64,000 nt of DNA. It comes from Pseudomonas fluorescens (GTDB lineage: Bacteria > Pseudomonadota > Gammaproteobacteria > Pseudomonadales > Pseudomonadaceae). The notes under the pieces were generated by a model. That model had not been told where the DNA came from. It saw only the letters and a program-made list of their open reading frames with translations, and searched no databases. Position 1 is the stretch's first letter; every line of letters starts with the position of its first letter. Below, piece after piece: positions 7,799 to 16,621 of this stretch. The position numbers and the translations under genes are program-made. Location: positions 1 to 64,000 of the forward strand of contig NZ_CABVIR010000010.1 of NCBI RefSeq assembly GCF_902498065.1. Reading direction: 5' to 3'.

Positions 7799-8096
7799 GT
7801 CATAAATATGAGTCCAGTCTCTCGTATGGCGGGACTTAGCCTGGTGCGACGGTGGAGTTGGGTCTCCTTTGCGAATTTGCAGGAGGCCCGCTTTCCTATT
7901 CTTCAGGAAAGTGCCTATGCAACGGATAGCGATCTGAGCTTTCGTTGGCGCTCCATATCCGCTTTTGGCCGTTTTCTGCCTGTCACAAGGGGCAGAAGCA
8001 GTCATCCGAGACTGCCACTCTCAGATAGCGAGTTGGCGTTTGCGGTAGTTGGAGCTAGCCATGCTCGCCCCCCCCATCCATGCAACCCGTTTCGTC
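7799..8096. other. intergenic, no gene supported
   Basis: 298 bp between the GST gene and the convergent small ORF. A long plus-strand frame crosses it but is low-complexity in Pro/Ser/Arg and has no ribosome-binding site. It contains GCAGAAGCAGTCATCCG, similar to the HxlR-relic junction near 2214-2227. Confidence 0.35.
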
Positions 8097-8273
8097 CTAC
8101 TGCTCCAGCATCAAACTGCGCCAAACGATCACTGGCGGTTCAACAGATACAACTTCCGGTTGCAACTCTTCCTGTTTCTGCAACTCTGGCGGAGTCACCA
8201 CGGATGATGGCTGCTGATGCGGAAAAAGTTGCGCGGCCTCTGCGGTCGACTCATCGATAGGCAGCGTAGTCAT
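8097..8273 (-). CDS. small Gln/Glu/Pro-rich protein of unknown function (58 aa)
   Basis: ATG at 8271-8273 overlaps the TGA of the upstream quinone oxidoreductase as ATGA, implying translational coupling at the end of the operon. The predicted product begins MTTLPIDESTAEAAQLF, continues with a Gln/Glu/Pro-rich middle and ends VIVWRSLMLEQ. No signal peptide, membrane segment or family is recognised. Position and coupling favour a real gene; a small size and a polar repetitive composition argue for caution. It could be a chance frame. Confidence 0.4.
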   Translation of the reverse strand: MTTLPIDESTAEAAQLFPHQQPSSVVTPPELQKQEELQPEVVSVEPPVIVWRSLMLEQ

Positions 8274-9268
8274 TTGATCGTCACAACGACCTTGCCCTTG
8301 GCTCGTCCCTGCTCGACGTACTTCAATGCCTCTCCCGTTGATTCAAAGGTGAAGGAGCGGTCAACCACAGGTTTGATGATTCCGGCCTCAATGAGCGCGG
8401 TGATTTGTTGCAGTTGGGCGCCATTGGCCCGCATGAACACGAACGTGTAGCTGACGTCCTGCTTGCGTGCCTTGCGCCGAATACCGAGGCTCAGCAGGCG
8501 CATGACTTGCTTCAATGGCCAGGACAACCCTTGCTCCTGCGCGAACTGCGCAGTGGGTGGCCCTGAGATGGAAATGAGTTGGCCACCGGGCTTGAGGACC
8601 TTGAGTGACTTCTCCAGTACGTCCGCGCCGAGGCTGTTCAACACCACGTCGTAGTCGTGCAAGACACTTTCGAAGTTCTGCTGTGTGTAGTCGATCACCA
8701 GATCGGCCCCCAGCGCCTTCACCCATTCGACATTCGCGGTGCTGGTGGTGGTCGCGACAAAGGCGCCGAGGTGTTTGGCAAGTTGGATGGCGAGGGTGCC
8801 GACACCGCCGGAGCCGGCATGGATCAGCACTTTCTGGCCCTTTTTCAGTTGGGCGGTTTCGACCAGCACTTGCCAGGCGGTCAGTGCGACCAAGGGGATG
8901 GACGCAGCTTGTGCCATGTTGGTATTGGCAGGTTTCAGGGCGATCGCGTTTTCGTTCACGGCGATCAATTGGGCGAACGTCCCGATCCGCGCTTCGGGCG
9001 GGCGAGCGTAAACTTCGTCTCCCTGTTTGAACCGCTTCACTTGCGAGCCAACCTCAACCACCACGCCCGCCAGGTCATTGCCCAGTACTAGCGGAAATGA
9101 ATAGGGCAGGATCAGTTTGAATTCGCCTTTGCGGATCTTCGAGTCCAGCAGGTTGACGCTGCTGGCGTGCACCTCAATCAAGACGTCGTGAGCACCCACC
9201 GCGGGGGCGGGCGCTTCGCCAATGCGCCCGGTGTTCTTGCCATAGCGATCAATTAAAAATGCCTTCAT
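8270..9268 (-). CDS. zinc-independent medium-chain (quinone/enone) oxidoreductase, NADPH-type
   Basis: A 332-aa MDR protein. An N-terminal GroES-like domain (VLIEVHASSVNLLDSKIRKGEF; LGNDLAGVVVEVGSQV at about 63-77) is followed by a Rossmann domain with HAGSGGVGTLAIQLAKHLGA at about 148-167 and ALGADLVIDYTQQNF. The structural zinc cysteines are missing, as in quinone oxidoreductases. It reduces quinones or alpha,beta-unsaturated carbonyls with NADPH. It lies in a same-strand run with a hydrolase, an SDR and an Old Yellow Enzyme under a divergent TetR gene. Confidence 0.88.
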   Translation of the reverse strand: MKAFLIDRYGKNTGRIGEAPAPAVGAHDVLIEVHASSVNLLDSKIRKGEFKLILPYSFPLVLGNDLAGVVVEVGSQVKRFKQGDEVYARPPEARIGTFAQLIAVNENAIALKPANTNMAQAASIPLVALTAWQVLVETAQLKKGQKVLIHAGSGGVGTLAIQLAKHLGAFVATTTSTANVEWVKALGADLVIDYTQQNFESVLHDYDVVLNSLGADVLEKSLKVLKPGGQLISISGPPTAQFAQEQGLSWPLKQVMRLLSLGIRRKARKQDVSYTFVFMRANGAQLQQITALIEAGIIKPVVDRSFTFESTGEALKYVEQGRAKGKVVVTIK

Positions 9269-9337
9269 CGTTGTGCGGCTCTTGTCGGTTGGAATGAGGG
9301 GGGGGCGGAGCGTTTGCGGCGTTAATGTGCCGTGTTG

Positions 9338-10207
9338 TCAGGCATCAAGGAACGCCAGTGCCTTGGTCACAAAGTCAACGTAGTGCTGGAAAATGCCGCC
9401 GTGCCCGGCATCTTCATAAATGACCAGTTGCGCGTTGGGGATGCGGTTAGCCAGCGCAATCGAGTTAACGCTGGGCACCATGATGTCGTTGTCGCCGTTG
9501 ACGATCAGCGTCGGCGTCCGCAAGCGCCTGAGGTTTTGGGGTGCCTGTTTGCCCCACGCGGTGATGGCTTTCAACTGCCGTAGGAAAGCTCTGGGCGTCG
9601 GGCCTTTGTCCCGATTTTTTTTGCGCTCTTTCAAGCGTTGCAAAAACAGCGATGCGGTTCGACGGCCATTGGGCGTCGAAGTAAAGAATAGGTAGAACTT
9701 GGGATCACGCAAGGTCAGCAAGCCTTTGAGCATCAATGGCCACGTCACCGAGCCGACCTTGTCGATACCGGTCCCGCCGGCCGGCCCGGTGCCGACGAGA
9801 ATCAAGCGGCGCACCAATTCGGGCGCCTTCAGGGCAATGTCTTGAGCGACGAAACCGCCGAGTGAAAAACCGAGCACATCGACGGTCTCGAAACCCAGCG
9901 CGCGTATCAGTTGAATGGCATCGTCTGCCATTTCGCCGACCGTCAGTGGCGCGGTTCCACCGGAGCCGCCGATGCCGCGATAGTCGGTGGCAATGACGCG
10001 TCGTGTTTGTGCCAGGCCATCGATGATCCGGGGGTCGAAGTTGTCCAGCACCGCGCCCCAATGATTGAACAGTACGAGGGGCACGCCGGTCTTGAGGCCG
10101 ATGTCGCGATAGGCGAAGGGAATGCCGTTGACCCGGATCGACTGATTCGTTGCGTTGACGAACGGCGTCTGCGAGCCCGCGGGGTTATTTGTTTTCGTGG
10201 GGGTCAT
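9338..10207 (-). CDS. alpha/beta-fold hydrolase
   Basis: 289 aa from ATG 10207, chosen over GTG 10228 because GGAG lies 5 nt upstream of the ATG. The fold is a typical haloperoxidase/esterase-like hydrolase: PLVLFNHWGAVLDNFDP (oxyanion region), VIATDYRGIGGSGG, nucleophile elbow VLGFSLGGFVAQ, TLIVNGDNDIMVPS with the acid, and DAGHGGIFQH with the catalytic His. It may hydrolyse an ester or lactone made or reduced by its neighbours. Substrate unknown. Confidence 0.88.
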   Translation of the reverse strand: MTPTKTNNPAGSQTPFVNATNQSIRVNGIPFAYRDIGLKTGVPLVLFNHWGAVLDNFDPRIIDGLAQTRRVIATDYRGIGGSGGTAPLTVGEMADDAIQLIRALGFETVDVLGFSLGGFVAQDIALKAPELVRRLILVGTGPAGGTGIDKVGSVTWPLMLKGLLTLRDPKFYLFFTSTPNGRRTASLFLQRLKERKKNRDKGPTPRAFLRQLKAITAWGKQAPQNLRRLRTPTLIVNGDNDIMVPSVNSIALANRIPNAQLVIYEDAGHGGIFQHYVDFVTKALAFLDA

Positions 10208-10291
10208 GTCCACTCCGAACAAAGGCACGTAGTCGATGCAGTGCCTTGGGCACCTGCATCGAAACTTGCACGGGTGTTCGCTACAAAATGA

Positions 10292-11080
10292 TCACTGTTG
10301 GGTCTGGTAGCGCTGGGCAACCGCAGACTGGCGGATTTGCTGCAGCAGGCCCTGACGTGCGGTCTGCAGGCCATCCCAGCGTTCAGCTTCATGCAGAGGC
10401 GGGATAGTCACCGGCTCACGCCGATCAAAACCGACCAGTGCGGCATCCACCAGATCGCTCACTTCCATGATTTCGTTCAAGGTGTTGATGTCGACGCCGG
10501 AGCGATCCCAGATCTCCGTGCGGGTGGCGGCCGGCAGCACGGCCTGCACGTAAACGCCCAGGGGCGAAAGTTCCAGGCTCAGGCCTTGGGAAAGGAACAG
10601 CACAAACGCCTTGGTCGCACCGTAGACCGACATGCCGAACTCCGGCGCCAGACCCACCACCGAACCGATATTGATGATCGCACCGTCGCCTGCTTTGGCC
10701 AGGCGTGGAGCGATGGCGCTGGCGAGCCGCACCAGCGCCGTGGTGTTGAGGGCGACCAGTTGCGCAACGCTGTCGGTGCTTTGGTCGATGAAGTTGCCGG
10801 ACAGAGCGGCGCCGGCGTTATTGACGAGAATGCCGATACGGGCGTCGTCGCGCAGGCGTACTTCAACGGTTGTCAGATCGCCGAGGTGGGTTAGATCCGC
10901 CGGAATCACATCGACGGCGACGCCGTGTTCGCTGCGCAATCGGGCTGCAAGTGCGTCAAGGCGTGCCTGGTCGCGGGCGACCACGACCAGATCGTGGCCG
11001 CGTTGCGCGAAGCGCTCTGCGTAGACGGCGCCGATGCCAGTGGAGGCGCCAGTGATGAGAACGGTAGGGCGAGTGCTCAT
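10292..11080 (-). CDS. SDR-family NAD(P)-dependent oxidoreductase
   Basis: A 262-aa classical SDR: VLITGASTGIGAVYAERFA at about 7-25, then VVARDQARL, ILVNNAGAALSGNF at about 84-97, catalytic region IINIGSVVGLAPEFGMSVYG then ATKAF (Tyr and Lys near 152-156). It belongs to the DltE/YqjQ-like reductase group. ATG 11080 has AGAGAGATGACCCC upstream. It lies 54 bp downstream of the Old Yellow Enzyme gene on the same strand, so the two are probably co-transcribed. Confidence 0.88.
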   Translation of the reverse strand: MSTRPTVLITGASTGIGAVYAERFAQRGHDLVVVARDQARLDALAARLRSEHGVAVDVIPADLTHLGDLTTVEVRLRDDARIGILVNNAGAALSGNFIDQSTDSVAQLVALNTTALVRLASAIAPRLAKAGDGAIINIGSVVGLAPEFGMSVYGATKAFVLFLSQGLSLELSPLGVYVQAVLPAATRTEIWDRSGVDINTLNEIMEVSDLVDAALVGFDRREPVTIPPLHEAERWDGLQTARQGLLQQIRQSAVAQRYQTQQ

Positions 11081-11134
11081 GGGGTCATCTCTCTTTCAGG
11101 ATGTGTGAAAACAGAAAGCGCGGTCACTGATTGC

Positions 11135-12235
11135 TCAGCTTGCGGTGGCGCTCGATTCAGCCAACGTCGGGTAGTCGATGTAGCCTGCCGAGCCGCCGCC
11201 ATAGAGGGTGGCGGGATTGAAGGCGGACAACGGCGCGCCGCTCTTGAGGCGCTCCACCAGATCCGGGTTGCCAATGAACGGGCGACCGAACGCAATCAGA
11301 TCGGCCTGGTCTTCGGCGAGCCGCGAAATCGCCAGGTCCAGGTCATAGCCGTTGTTGGCGATGTAGGTATGTTTGAAGCGCTGGCGCAGGGCGCCGAAAT
11401 CGAATGGCGCCACGTCACGCGGGCCGCCGGTCGCGCCTTCGACCACGTGCAGATAAACGACGCCGAGGGCGTCGAGTTGATCGACGACGTAATCGAATTG
11501 CGCCTGCGGATCACTGCTGGAAACGCCATTGGCCGGCGACACCGGCGACAAGCGCACACCGGTGCGATCCGCGCCGATTTCATTGACGACGGTGGCCGTT
11601 ACTTCGAGCAACAGACGAGCACGATTTTCAATCGAGCCGCCGTAAGCATCGGTACGCAAGTTGGCGCTGTCCTTGAGGAATTGATCCAGCAAATAGCCGT
11701 TCGCGCCGTGAATCTCCACGCCATCGAACCCGGCGGTGACGGCGTTTGCCGCGGCCTGGCGGAAATCGGAGACGATCCCCGGTAGTTCGCTGATATCCAG
11801 TGCGCGCGGCTCGGAGACATCTTCAAAGCGGTTGTTGACGAACACTTTGGTGGCGGCGCGCAACGCAGAAGGGGCCACGGGAGCGGCGCCGCTTTCTTGC
11901 AGATCAACGTGCGACACACGGCCGACATGCCAAAGTTGCAGGAAGATTTTTCCGCCCTTGGTGTGGACGGCATCGGTCACTTTGCGCCAGCCATCTATCT
12001 GCGCCTGCGTGTAGATTCCGGGGGTGTCCTGATAGCCCTGGCCCTGTTGGGAAATCTGCGTGGCTTCGCTGATCAGCAAGCCTGCGCTTGCGCGTTGGCT
12101 GTAATAGGTGGCCGCGAACTCGCTTGGCACAAAGCCTTCGCCTGCCCGGTTGCGTGTCAGTGGCGCGAGGACGACACGGTTCGACAGCGTGAGAGCGCCA
12201 AGCGTGTAAGGGGTGAACAGATTCTGGTCGGTCAT
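11135..12235 (-). CDS. Old Yellow Enzyme family alkene reductase (NemA/XenB-like)
   Basis: A 366-aa FMN ene-reductase, the second in the window. Motifs: VVLAPLTRNRAG near 21, FLQLWHVGRVSH near 100, anion-binding His/Asn in VEIHGANGYLLDQFLKDS near 180, RTDAYGGSIENRARLLLEV, and FGRPFIGNPDLVERL near 312. It leads the minus-strand run and is divergent from a TetR gene, as in many nem-type loci where a TetR repressor responds to electrophiles or nitro compounds. It differs clearly from the 2571-3638 enzyme (TRNR against TRGR loop), so it is not a recent duplicate. Confidence 0.9.
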   Translation of the reverse strand: MTDQNLFTPYTLGALTLSNRVVLAPLTRNRAGEGFVPSEFAATYYSQRASAGLLISEATQISQQGQGYQDTPGIYTQAQIDGWRKVTDAVHTKGGKIFLQLWHVGRVSHVDLQESGAAPVAPSALRAATKVFVNNRFEDVSEPRALDISELPGIVSDFRQAAANAVTAGFDGVEIHGANGYLLDQFLKDSANLRTDAYGGSIENRARLLLEVTATVVNEIGADRTGVRLSPVSPANGVSSSDPQAQFDYVVDQLDALGVVYLHVVEGATGGPRDVAPFDFGALRQRFKHTYIANNGYDLDLAISRLAEDQADLIAFGRPFIGNPDLVERLKSGAPLSAFNPATLYGGGSAGYIDYPTLAESSATAS

Positions 12236-12291
12236 TTGGTCATTCTTCCGTGCCCGTTGATGGAGATCGGTTGTGCGTGCAATTAGGATGA

Positions 12292-12331
12292 TGATCGAAA
12301 TCTAAACTGTCAACAATTTTGATTATGATCA
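12292..12331. promoter_or_regulatory. candidate TetR operator in the divergent promoter
   Basis: TGATCGAAATC (12292-12302) and GATTATGATCA (12321-12331) form an imperfect inverted repeat, 9 of 11 positions matching. The interval contains TTGACA on the minus strand, a plausible -35 for the Old Yellow Enzyme operon. A TetR dimer here could repress both directions. Confidence 0.4.
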
Positions 12332-12384
12332 ACATCTATGTATCATTGGCGCATGATTTCCCAGTGGACCATGAGGTATTGCAC

Positions 12385-12972
12385 GTGAGAGTGACCAAAG
12401 CCCAGGCGCAGGCCAATCGGGAGCACATCGTTGAGACGGCCTCTGAGCTGTTCCGTGAGCGCGGCTTCGACGGCGTCGGTGTGTCGGATCTCATGGCGGC
12501 TGCCGGTTTCACTCACGGAGGTTTCTACAAGCATTTCGGTTCGAAGGCCGACCTGATGGCCGAAGCCTCGGCCAGCGGCCTTTTCAAATCGTTGGAAGGT
12601 GCTGAATCGCTCGATATTCCGGGCTTCATCGACGTCTATGTGACGAGGGAACATCGGGACGGACGTGGCAGCGGTTGCACCATGGCCGCGTTGTGTGGCG
12701 ACGCGGCGCGTCAATCGGATGATTTGAAAGCGACGTTTGCCGAAGGGATCGAGCACACTCTGCAAACACTAGGGGACAAATATCCGACCAGGCCGGATGC
12801 CGCTTCAGGTGAGGGGAGAAAGAAAATGATCGACCTGTTGTCTCGTGCTGTCGGTGCGATTATTTTGTCGCGTGCCTGCCCGGATGATTCCGCACTGGCG
12901 GATGAGATCCTTGAGGTGTGCCGCGCTGAAATGTTTGCTTCGTTGTCGGTCAATGAAGTGGAAGCGGTGTAG
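12385..12972 (+). CDS. TetR/AcrR-family transcriptional regulator
   Basis: 195 aa from GTG 12385, selected because TGAGG lies 8 nt upstream and the product starts RVTKAQAQANREHIVETA as relatives do; TTG/ATG codons further 5' overlap the operator. The HTH is at about 25-50 (GVGVSDLMAAAGFTHGGFYK, then HFGSK), followed by an all-helical ligand domain with GCTMAALCGDAARQSDDL and a C-terminal TetR_C-like part. It is divergent from the Old Yellow Enzyme run and probably its repressor. The ligand is not evident. Confidence 0.88.
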   Translation: MRVTKAQAQANREHIVETASELFRERGFDGVGVSDLMAAAGFTHGGFYKHFGSKADLMAEASASGLFKSLEGAESLDIPGFIDVYVTREHRDGRGSGCTMAALCGDAARQSDDLKATFAEGIEHTLQTLGDKYPTRPDAASGEGRKKMIDLLSRAVGAIILSRACPDDSALADEILEVCRAEMFASLSVNEVEAV

Positions 12973-13277
12973 AGGGGCGGTTCATTCAAAGCGTGTTTTT
13001 CGGTAGAACTTCGCTTTTGATGCTCGGATCCGAAAGTCAACTTTGGCAAAAGCAGCGGTTCATGAACGGCTACTTTTGGCCGGTCGCTGACTGTCATCAT
13101 CGGTTGAATTAACAACCCAAAGCGGACTCGCCACGAAGCCTTAAATTCAAGCAGTTCTTGGCTCTTCGCGGTCAATGCGAAGCGCGCCAATTGCTCCCTC
13201 CGCCTCACCGTTAGATTTGATTAGTGCCTGGTATTTAAAGCCCCCCCTTGAGCGCGTTTTTTTAGAAAATTGATGGG
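12973..13277. other. intergenic, no gene seen
   Basis: About 305 bp between the convergent TetR and aer genes. The minus-strand frame through it resembles no protein, and the segment contains phrases such as GGCCAAAAGTAGCCGTTCATGAAC on the minus strand-like orientation that look like dispersed Pseudomonas intergenic repeat debris. No terminator is clear. Confidence 0.35.
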
Positions 13278-14843
13278 TTATCGGTTAAATCGCTCGACCA
13301 ATGAATACTGAGTTTTAGCGGTTTGGGTCAGTTCTTTGCTCAGTTCTGCCGAATGCCTGGCCTGTTCAGACGTCTGATCCGCCAGGTTGGCAATGGTCGT
13401 GATATTGCGGCTGATTTCCTCGGCCACGGCGGTTTGCTCTTCGGTCGCAGCGGCAATCTGTGTCGTCATGTCCGTGATGTTCGCCACCGCTTCACTGATC
13501 CCGACTAATGCATTATCTGCCTCAAGCACCCATGCCACACCTTCTTCGGCTTGGCGTTGACCGCTTTCCATGGATTTCACCGCATTGTTGGACGAGACCT
13601 GCAGCTTGGAAATCAGCTCATGGATTTGCGTCGTGGACTCCGTCGTGCGCTGCGCCAACTGGCGCACTTCATCGGCGACCACCGCAAAGCCTCGACCCAT
13701 GTCGCCCGCCCGCGCGGCTTCGATGGCGGCGTTCAGCGCCAGCAGGTTGGTCTGGTCGGCAATGCCCTTGATCACATCGACTACCGTGCCGATTTCATTG
13801 CTGTCCTTGGCCAGTTGCGCGACTGTCAGCCCGGTTTCACCCACCACCACCGAGAGGCGCTGAATGGCTTCGCGGGTGTCCCGGGCCACGTCGCGTCCGC
13901 GTCCGGTCAACACATTGGCTTCCTGAGTAGCGTCGGCGGTTCGCTGGACGTGGCTGGCGACTTCCTGTGTAGTGGCCGCCATCTGATTGACCGCTGCCGA
14001 CACCTGCTCGGTCTCGACCCGTTGGCGCTCAAGTCCACGGGAACTGTCGGTGGCGAGCCCGTCGGACCGGCCGGCCAGGCCGGTCAGTTGCTCTGCCGTA
14101 TCCTGCAGCCGGGTGAGGCACGTCTTGAGCCGAGACGCCTGGCTGACAAACGCCGTTTCTAGGCGTGCCTGTGGGCCACGTTCGTCGCTGTACATTTTGG
14201 CTAGCAACGCGTCACAGGTTGAGGCCTCAGCTATTTCCAGCAGATGCAGCGCGCCACGGTTCTGCCGACTCGACACCCACAGTCCGAGCGGCACCGATAC
14301 CCCGACAGCCAGGCTGATCGCCTCCGACATGCCGAGGAACACGCCACCCAATGCACCCACCAGGCCCATAGTCAACACCGGCAGCCAGGCGAGCAGGGCG
14401 GGTTGCCATTGATCACTGACCGGGACGGCCGACTTGCCCAGGCTGATGCGTTTATAGAGGGCTTCGGCGCGACGGATCTGTTCCGCCGTCGGCTTGACCC
14501 TGACCGATTCATAGCCCACAACCTCACGCCCCTCGAAAATCGGCGTGACGTAGGCGTTGACCCAGTAGTGGTCGCCGTTTTTCGAGCGATTCTTGACGAT
14601 GCCCATCCACGGCTTGCCAAGCTTGAGCGCGCCCCACATATGGGCAAAGACGGCGGAGGGCACGTCGGGGTGACGAACGATGTTTTGAGGCGCACCGATC
14701 AGGTCGGACTTGTTGAAACCGCTGATCTCGACGAAGGCGTCATTGCAGTACGTGATGACTCCACGCGCATCCGTTGTCGAGATGAGCTTTTGTTGAGCCC
14801 CAAGGGCAATCTCGCGCTGCGTAACCGGCTGGTTGTTTCTCAT
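13278..14843 (-). CDS. aer: PAS-domain methyl-accepting chemotaxis protein, aerotaxis receptor
   Basis: A 521-aa Aer-type energy-taxis receptor. The N-terminal PAS domain (about 20-115; STTDARGVITYCNDAFVEIS, then KNGDHYWVNAYVTP) is the FAD/redox-sensing module of the family. A hydrophobic segment at about 153-195 anchors it to the membrane without a periplasmic sensor domain. The cytoplasmic signalling domain has the hairpin tip DQTNLLALNAAIEAARAGDM followed by GRGFAVVADEVRQLA. No C-terminal CheR-tethering pentapeptide is visible (ends SLVERFNR). Length equals that of P. aeruginosa Aer. A FliA-type promoter lies upstream. Confidence 0.85.
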   Translation of the reverse strand: MRNNQPVTQREIALGAQQKLISTTDARGVITYCNDAFVEISGFNKSDLIGAPQNIVRHPDVPSAVFAHMWGALKLGKPWMGIVKNRSKNGDHYWVNAYVTPIFEGREVVGYESVRVKPTAEQIRRAEALYKRISLGKSAVPVSDQWQPALLAWLPVLTMGLVGALGGVFLGMSEAISLAVGVSVPLGLWVSSRQNRGALHLLEIAEASTCDALLAKMYSDERGPQARLETAFVSQASRLKTCLTRLQDTAEQLTGLAGRSDGLATDSSRGLERQRVETEQVSAAVNQMAATTQEVASHVQRTADATQEANVLTGRGRDVARDTREAIQRLSVVVGETGLTVAQLAKDSNEIGTVVDVIKGIADQTNLLALNAAIEAARAGDMGRGFAVVADEVRQLAQRTTESTTQIHELISKLQVSSNNAVKSMESGQRQAEEGVAWVLEADNALVGISEAVANITDMTTQIAAATEEQTAVAEEISRNITTIANLADQTSEQARHSAELSKELTQTAKTQYSLVERFNR

Positions 14844-14871
14844 CTGTATTGCTCCTATGCCCTAAGTAGGG

Positions 14872-14898
14872 GCATCGGCTGCAATATGAGAAAGGTTA
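14872..14898 (-). promoter_or_regulatory. FliA (sigma28) promoter of aer
   Basis: Minus strand: TAAC (14895-14898), exactly 15 nt, GCCGATGC (14872-14879). The flagellar sigma factor consensus is TAAA-N15-GCCGATAA. The predicted start is about 20-25 nt upstream of the aer ATG. It agrees with motility co-regulation of receptors. Confidence 0.6.
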
Positions 14899-15016
14899 AT
14901 CTGAAATTTGCGCTGCCAGTACGCAAATGCATGCCCATTTCTTCAAGCAAATGCCCCTGCTGGCCGATAACCCGGACAGTCATGATCTTCTTCTTAAAAT
15001 TGTCTGGAAATCTTCG

Positions 15017-16621
15017 ATGCTGTCGTATCACCAAAAGCGTTTTCTGATCGTCGATGATTTCTCGGATTTTCGCAGTTCCGTCAGGTCCATGCTGCGTGAG
15101 CTGGGCGTCAAGGATGTGGACACCGCGGACACGGGTGAGCAGGCGCTGCGCATGTGTTCGCAGAAGTCCTACGATTTCATCCTGCAGGATTTTCACCTCG
15201 GCGATGGCAAGAAGAACGGTCAGCAGGTCCTCGAAGACCTGATGATCGAGAAGCTGATCAGTCATGAAGCCGTGTTCGTCATGGTCACCGCCGAGACCAG
15301 CCAGGCGATGGTGCTCAGTGCCCTGGAACACGAGCCCGATGCGTACCTGACCAAGCCGTTCAACCGTTCCGGCCTGGCTCAGCGCCTGGAGCGTCTGGAG
15401 CAGCGCAAGACCTTGCTCAAGCCGATCCTGCAGGCGCTCGATCGCGGTAAACCGGTTGAAGTGCTCAATGCCTGCATCGCTTTGTGCAAGCAGGACATCC
15501 GCTACTCGCCGCTGTGCCTGCGCTACCGCGCCGATGCCTTGCGCGACTTGAATCAGAACGAGGCGCTGGAGCGACTCTACGACGGCATCATTGCCGACCG
15601 GCCTTTGCCATGGGCGTTTGCCGGGCTGGGCCAGTTACTGTTCAAGAGGGGGCAGGTCAGCCAGGCCAAGGGCGTCTACGAAAAAGCCTTGAAAGTGTTC
15701 CCGATGATGCCGGCGCTCTATGACGGCATGGCTGACGTGCTGGTCGCCGAAGGCGACACCAAGGCTGCGCAGCGGGTGTTGGAGGAGGCGATTCGTTTGT
15801 CGCCGCTGGCCGTGCGCAGGCAAGCGTTGCTGGGCAAGTTGGCGATGACCAACGAAGATTTCGACACCGCGTCCAAAGCCTATCGTCAGGCCGTCAGCCA
15901 GGGCGCCCAATCCCGTTTCAAGGACGCCGAAAGCAACCTCGGCCTCGCCCATGCGTTGATCAGCAAGGGCAGCGAAAAGGGCCTGGATACCCGGACCCGG
16001 CTGGAAATCAACACCACGCTGAGTGCCGTGGCCAAGGAAAACCCTTCCGACCCGGGCCTGCAGATTCGTGCACGGCTGATGAAGGCCACCAGCCTGTTGC
16101 TCAACGACGCCGAAACTGCGGAAAAGCTCACCGAGCAAGCGATGTTGCGCCTCGATGGCATGGAGCAGTTCATGAGTGCCGAAGCGGCACTGTTGGTGGC
16201 CAAGCAACTGCAAATGCTCGGTCAGGCTGACGCCGGTGCTTCGATGCTGAAAAACTGCGCGGAAATCTATGGCGACGATCCGGCGGTGATGCAGGGCATC
16301 GCCAAACTGACCGACGACCCGAGCATCCTCAACTCCGGCAACGATGCGGCGGAGCTCAACCGTCAAGGCGTGCGGGTGTACAAGACCGGCAACCTGGTGG
16401 AGGCGCGGGCGGTGTTCCGTAAAGCCCTGGCGTTGCAACCGAAGAACATCAGTATTGCGTTGAACATGGCGCAATCGCTACTGCATGGCACCGATACCAG
16501 CGTGCCGTCGGCGGAGCTTGAAGAATGTCGCGCCTGCCTGAAAACGGTCGGCCTGATGCCCGACACCGATGCGCGGTATGCGCGTTATCAGAAACTGAAA
16601 ATCAAGGCGTTCAGCGGATGA
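15017..16621 (+). CDS. response regulator with receiver domain and TPR-type C-terminal region
   Basis: 534 aa from ATG 15017 (GGAAA upstream; MLSYHQKRFLIVDD is the natural receiver start, more 5' codons are unlikely). The receiver domain is at about 1-125: FLIVDDFSDFRSSV acidic pair, phospho-acceptor Asp in FILQDFHLGD near 56, MVTAET Thr, and LTKPF Lys. Residues about 130-530 are helical repeats of TPR type (LPWAFAGLGQLLFKRGQVSQ; LNRQGVRVYKTGNLVEARAV; then FRKALALQPKN). There is no DNA-binding or enzymatic output, so output is probably by protein-protein contact. It overlaps the downstream kinase by ATGA. Confidence 0.85.
   Translation: MLSYHQKRFLIVDDFSDFRSSVRSMLRELGVKDVDTADTGEQALRMCSQKSYDFILQDFHLGDGKKNGQQVLEDLMIEKLISHEAVFVMVTAETSQAMVLSALEHEPDAYLTKPFNRSGLAQRLERLEQRKTLLKPILQALDRGKPVEVLNACIALCKQDIRYSPLCLRYRADALRDLNQNEALERLYDGIIADRPLPWAFAGLGQLLFKRGQVSQAKGVYEKALKVFPMMPALYDGMADVLVAEGDTKAAQRVLEEAIRLSPLAVRRQALLGKLAMTNEDFDTASKAYRQAVSQGAQSRFKDAESNLGLAHALISKGSEKGLDTRTRLEINTTLSAVAKENPSDPGLQIRARLMKATSLLLNDAETAEKLTEQAMLRLDGMEQFMSAEAALLVAKQLQMLGQADAGASMLKNCAEIYGDDPAVMQGIAKLTDDPSILNSGNDAAELNRQGVRVYKTGNLVEARAVFRKALALQPKNISIALNMAQSLLHGTDTSVPSAELEECRACLKTVGLMPDTDARYARYQKLKIKAFSG

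Noticed and set aside
7808..8260. A 150-codon plus-strand frame after the GST gene
   Set aside because: No ribosome-binding site, Pro/Ser/Arg-rich, and it overlaps the better-supported coupled small ORF on the minus strand.
12711..13208. A 165-codon minus-strand frame between TetR and aer
   Set aside because: It overlaps the TetR coding end antisense and has no protein-like pattern; the intergenic part looks like repeat debris.
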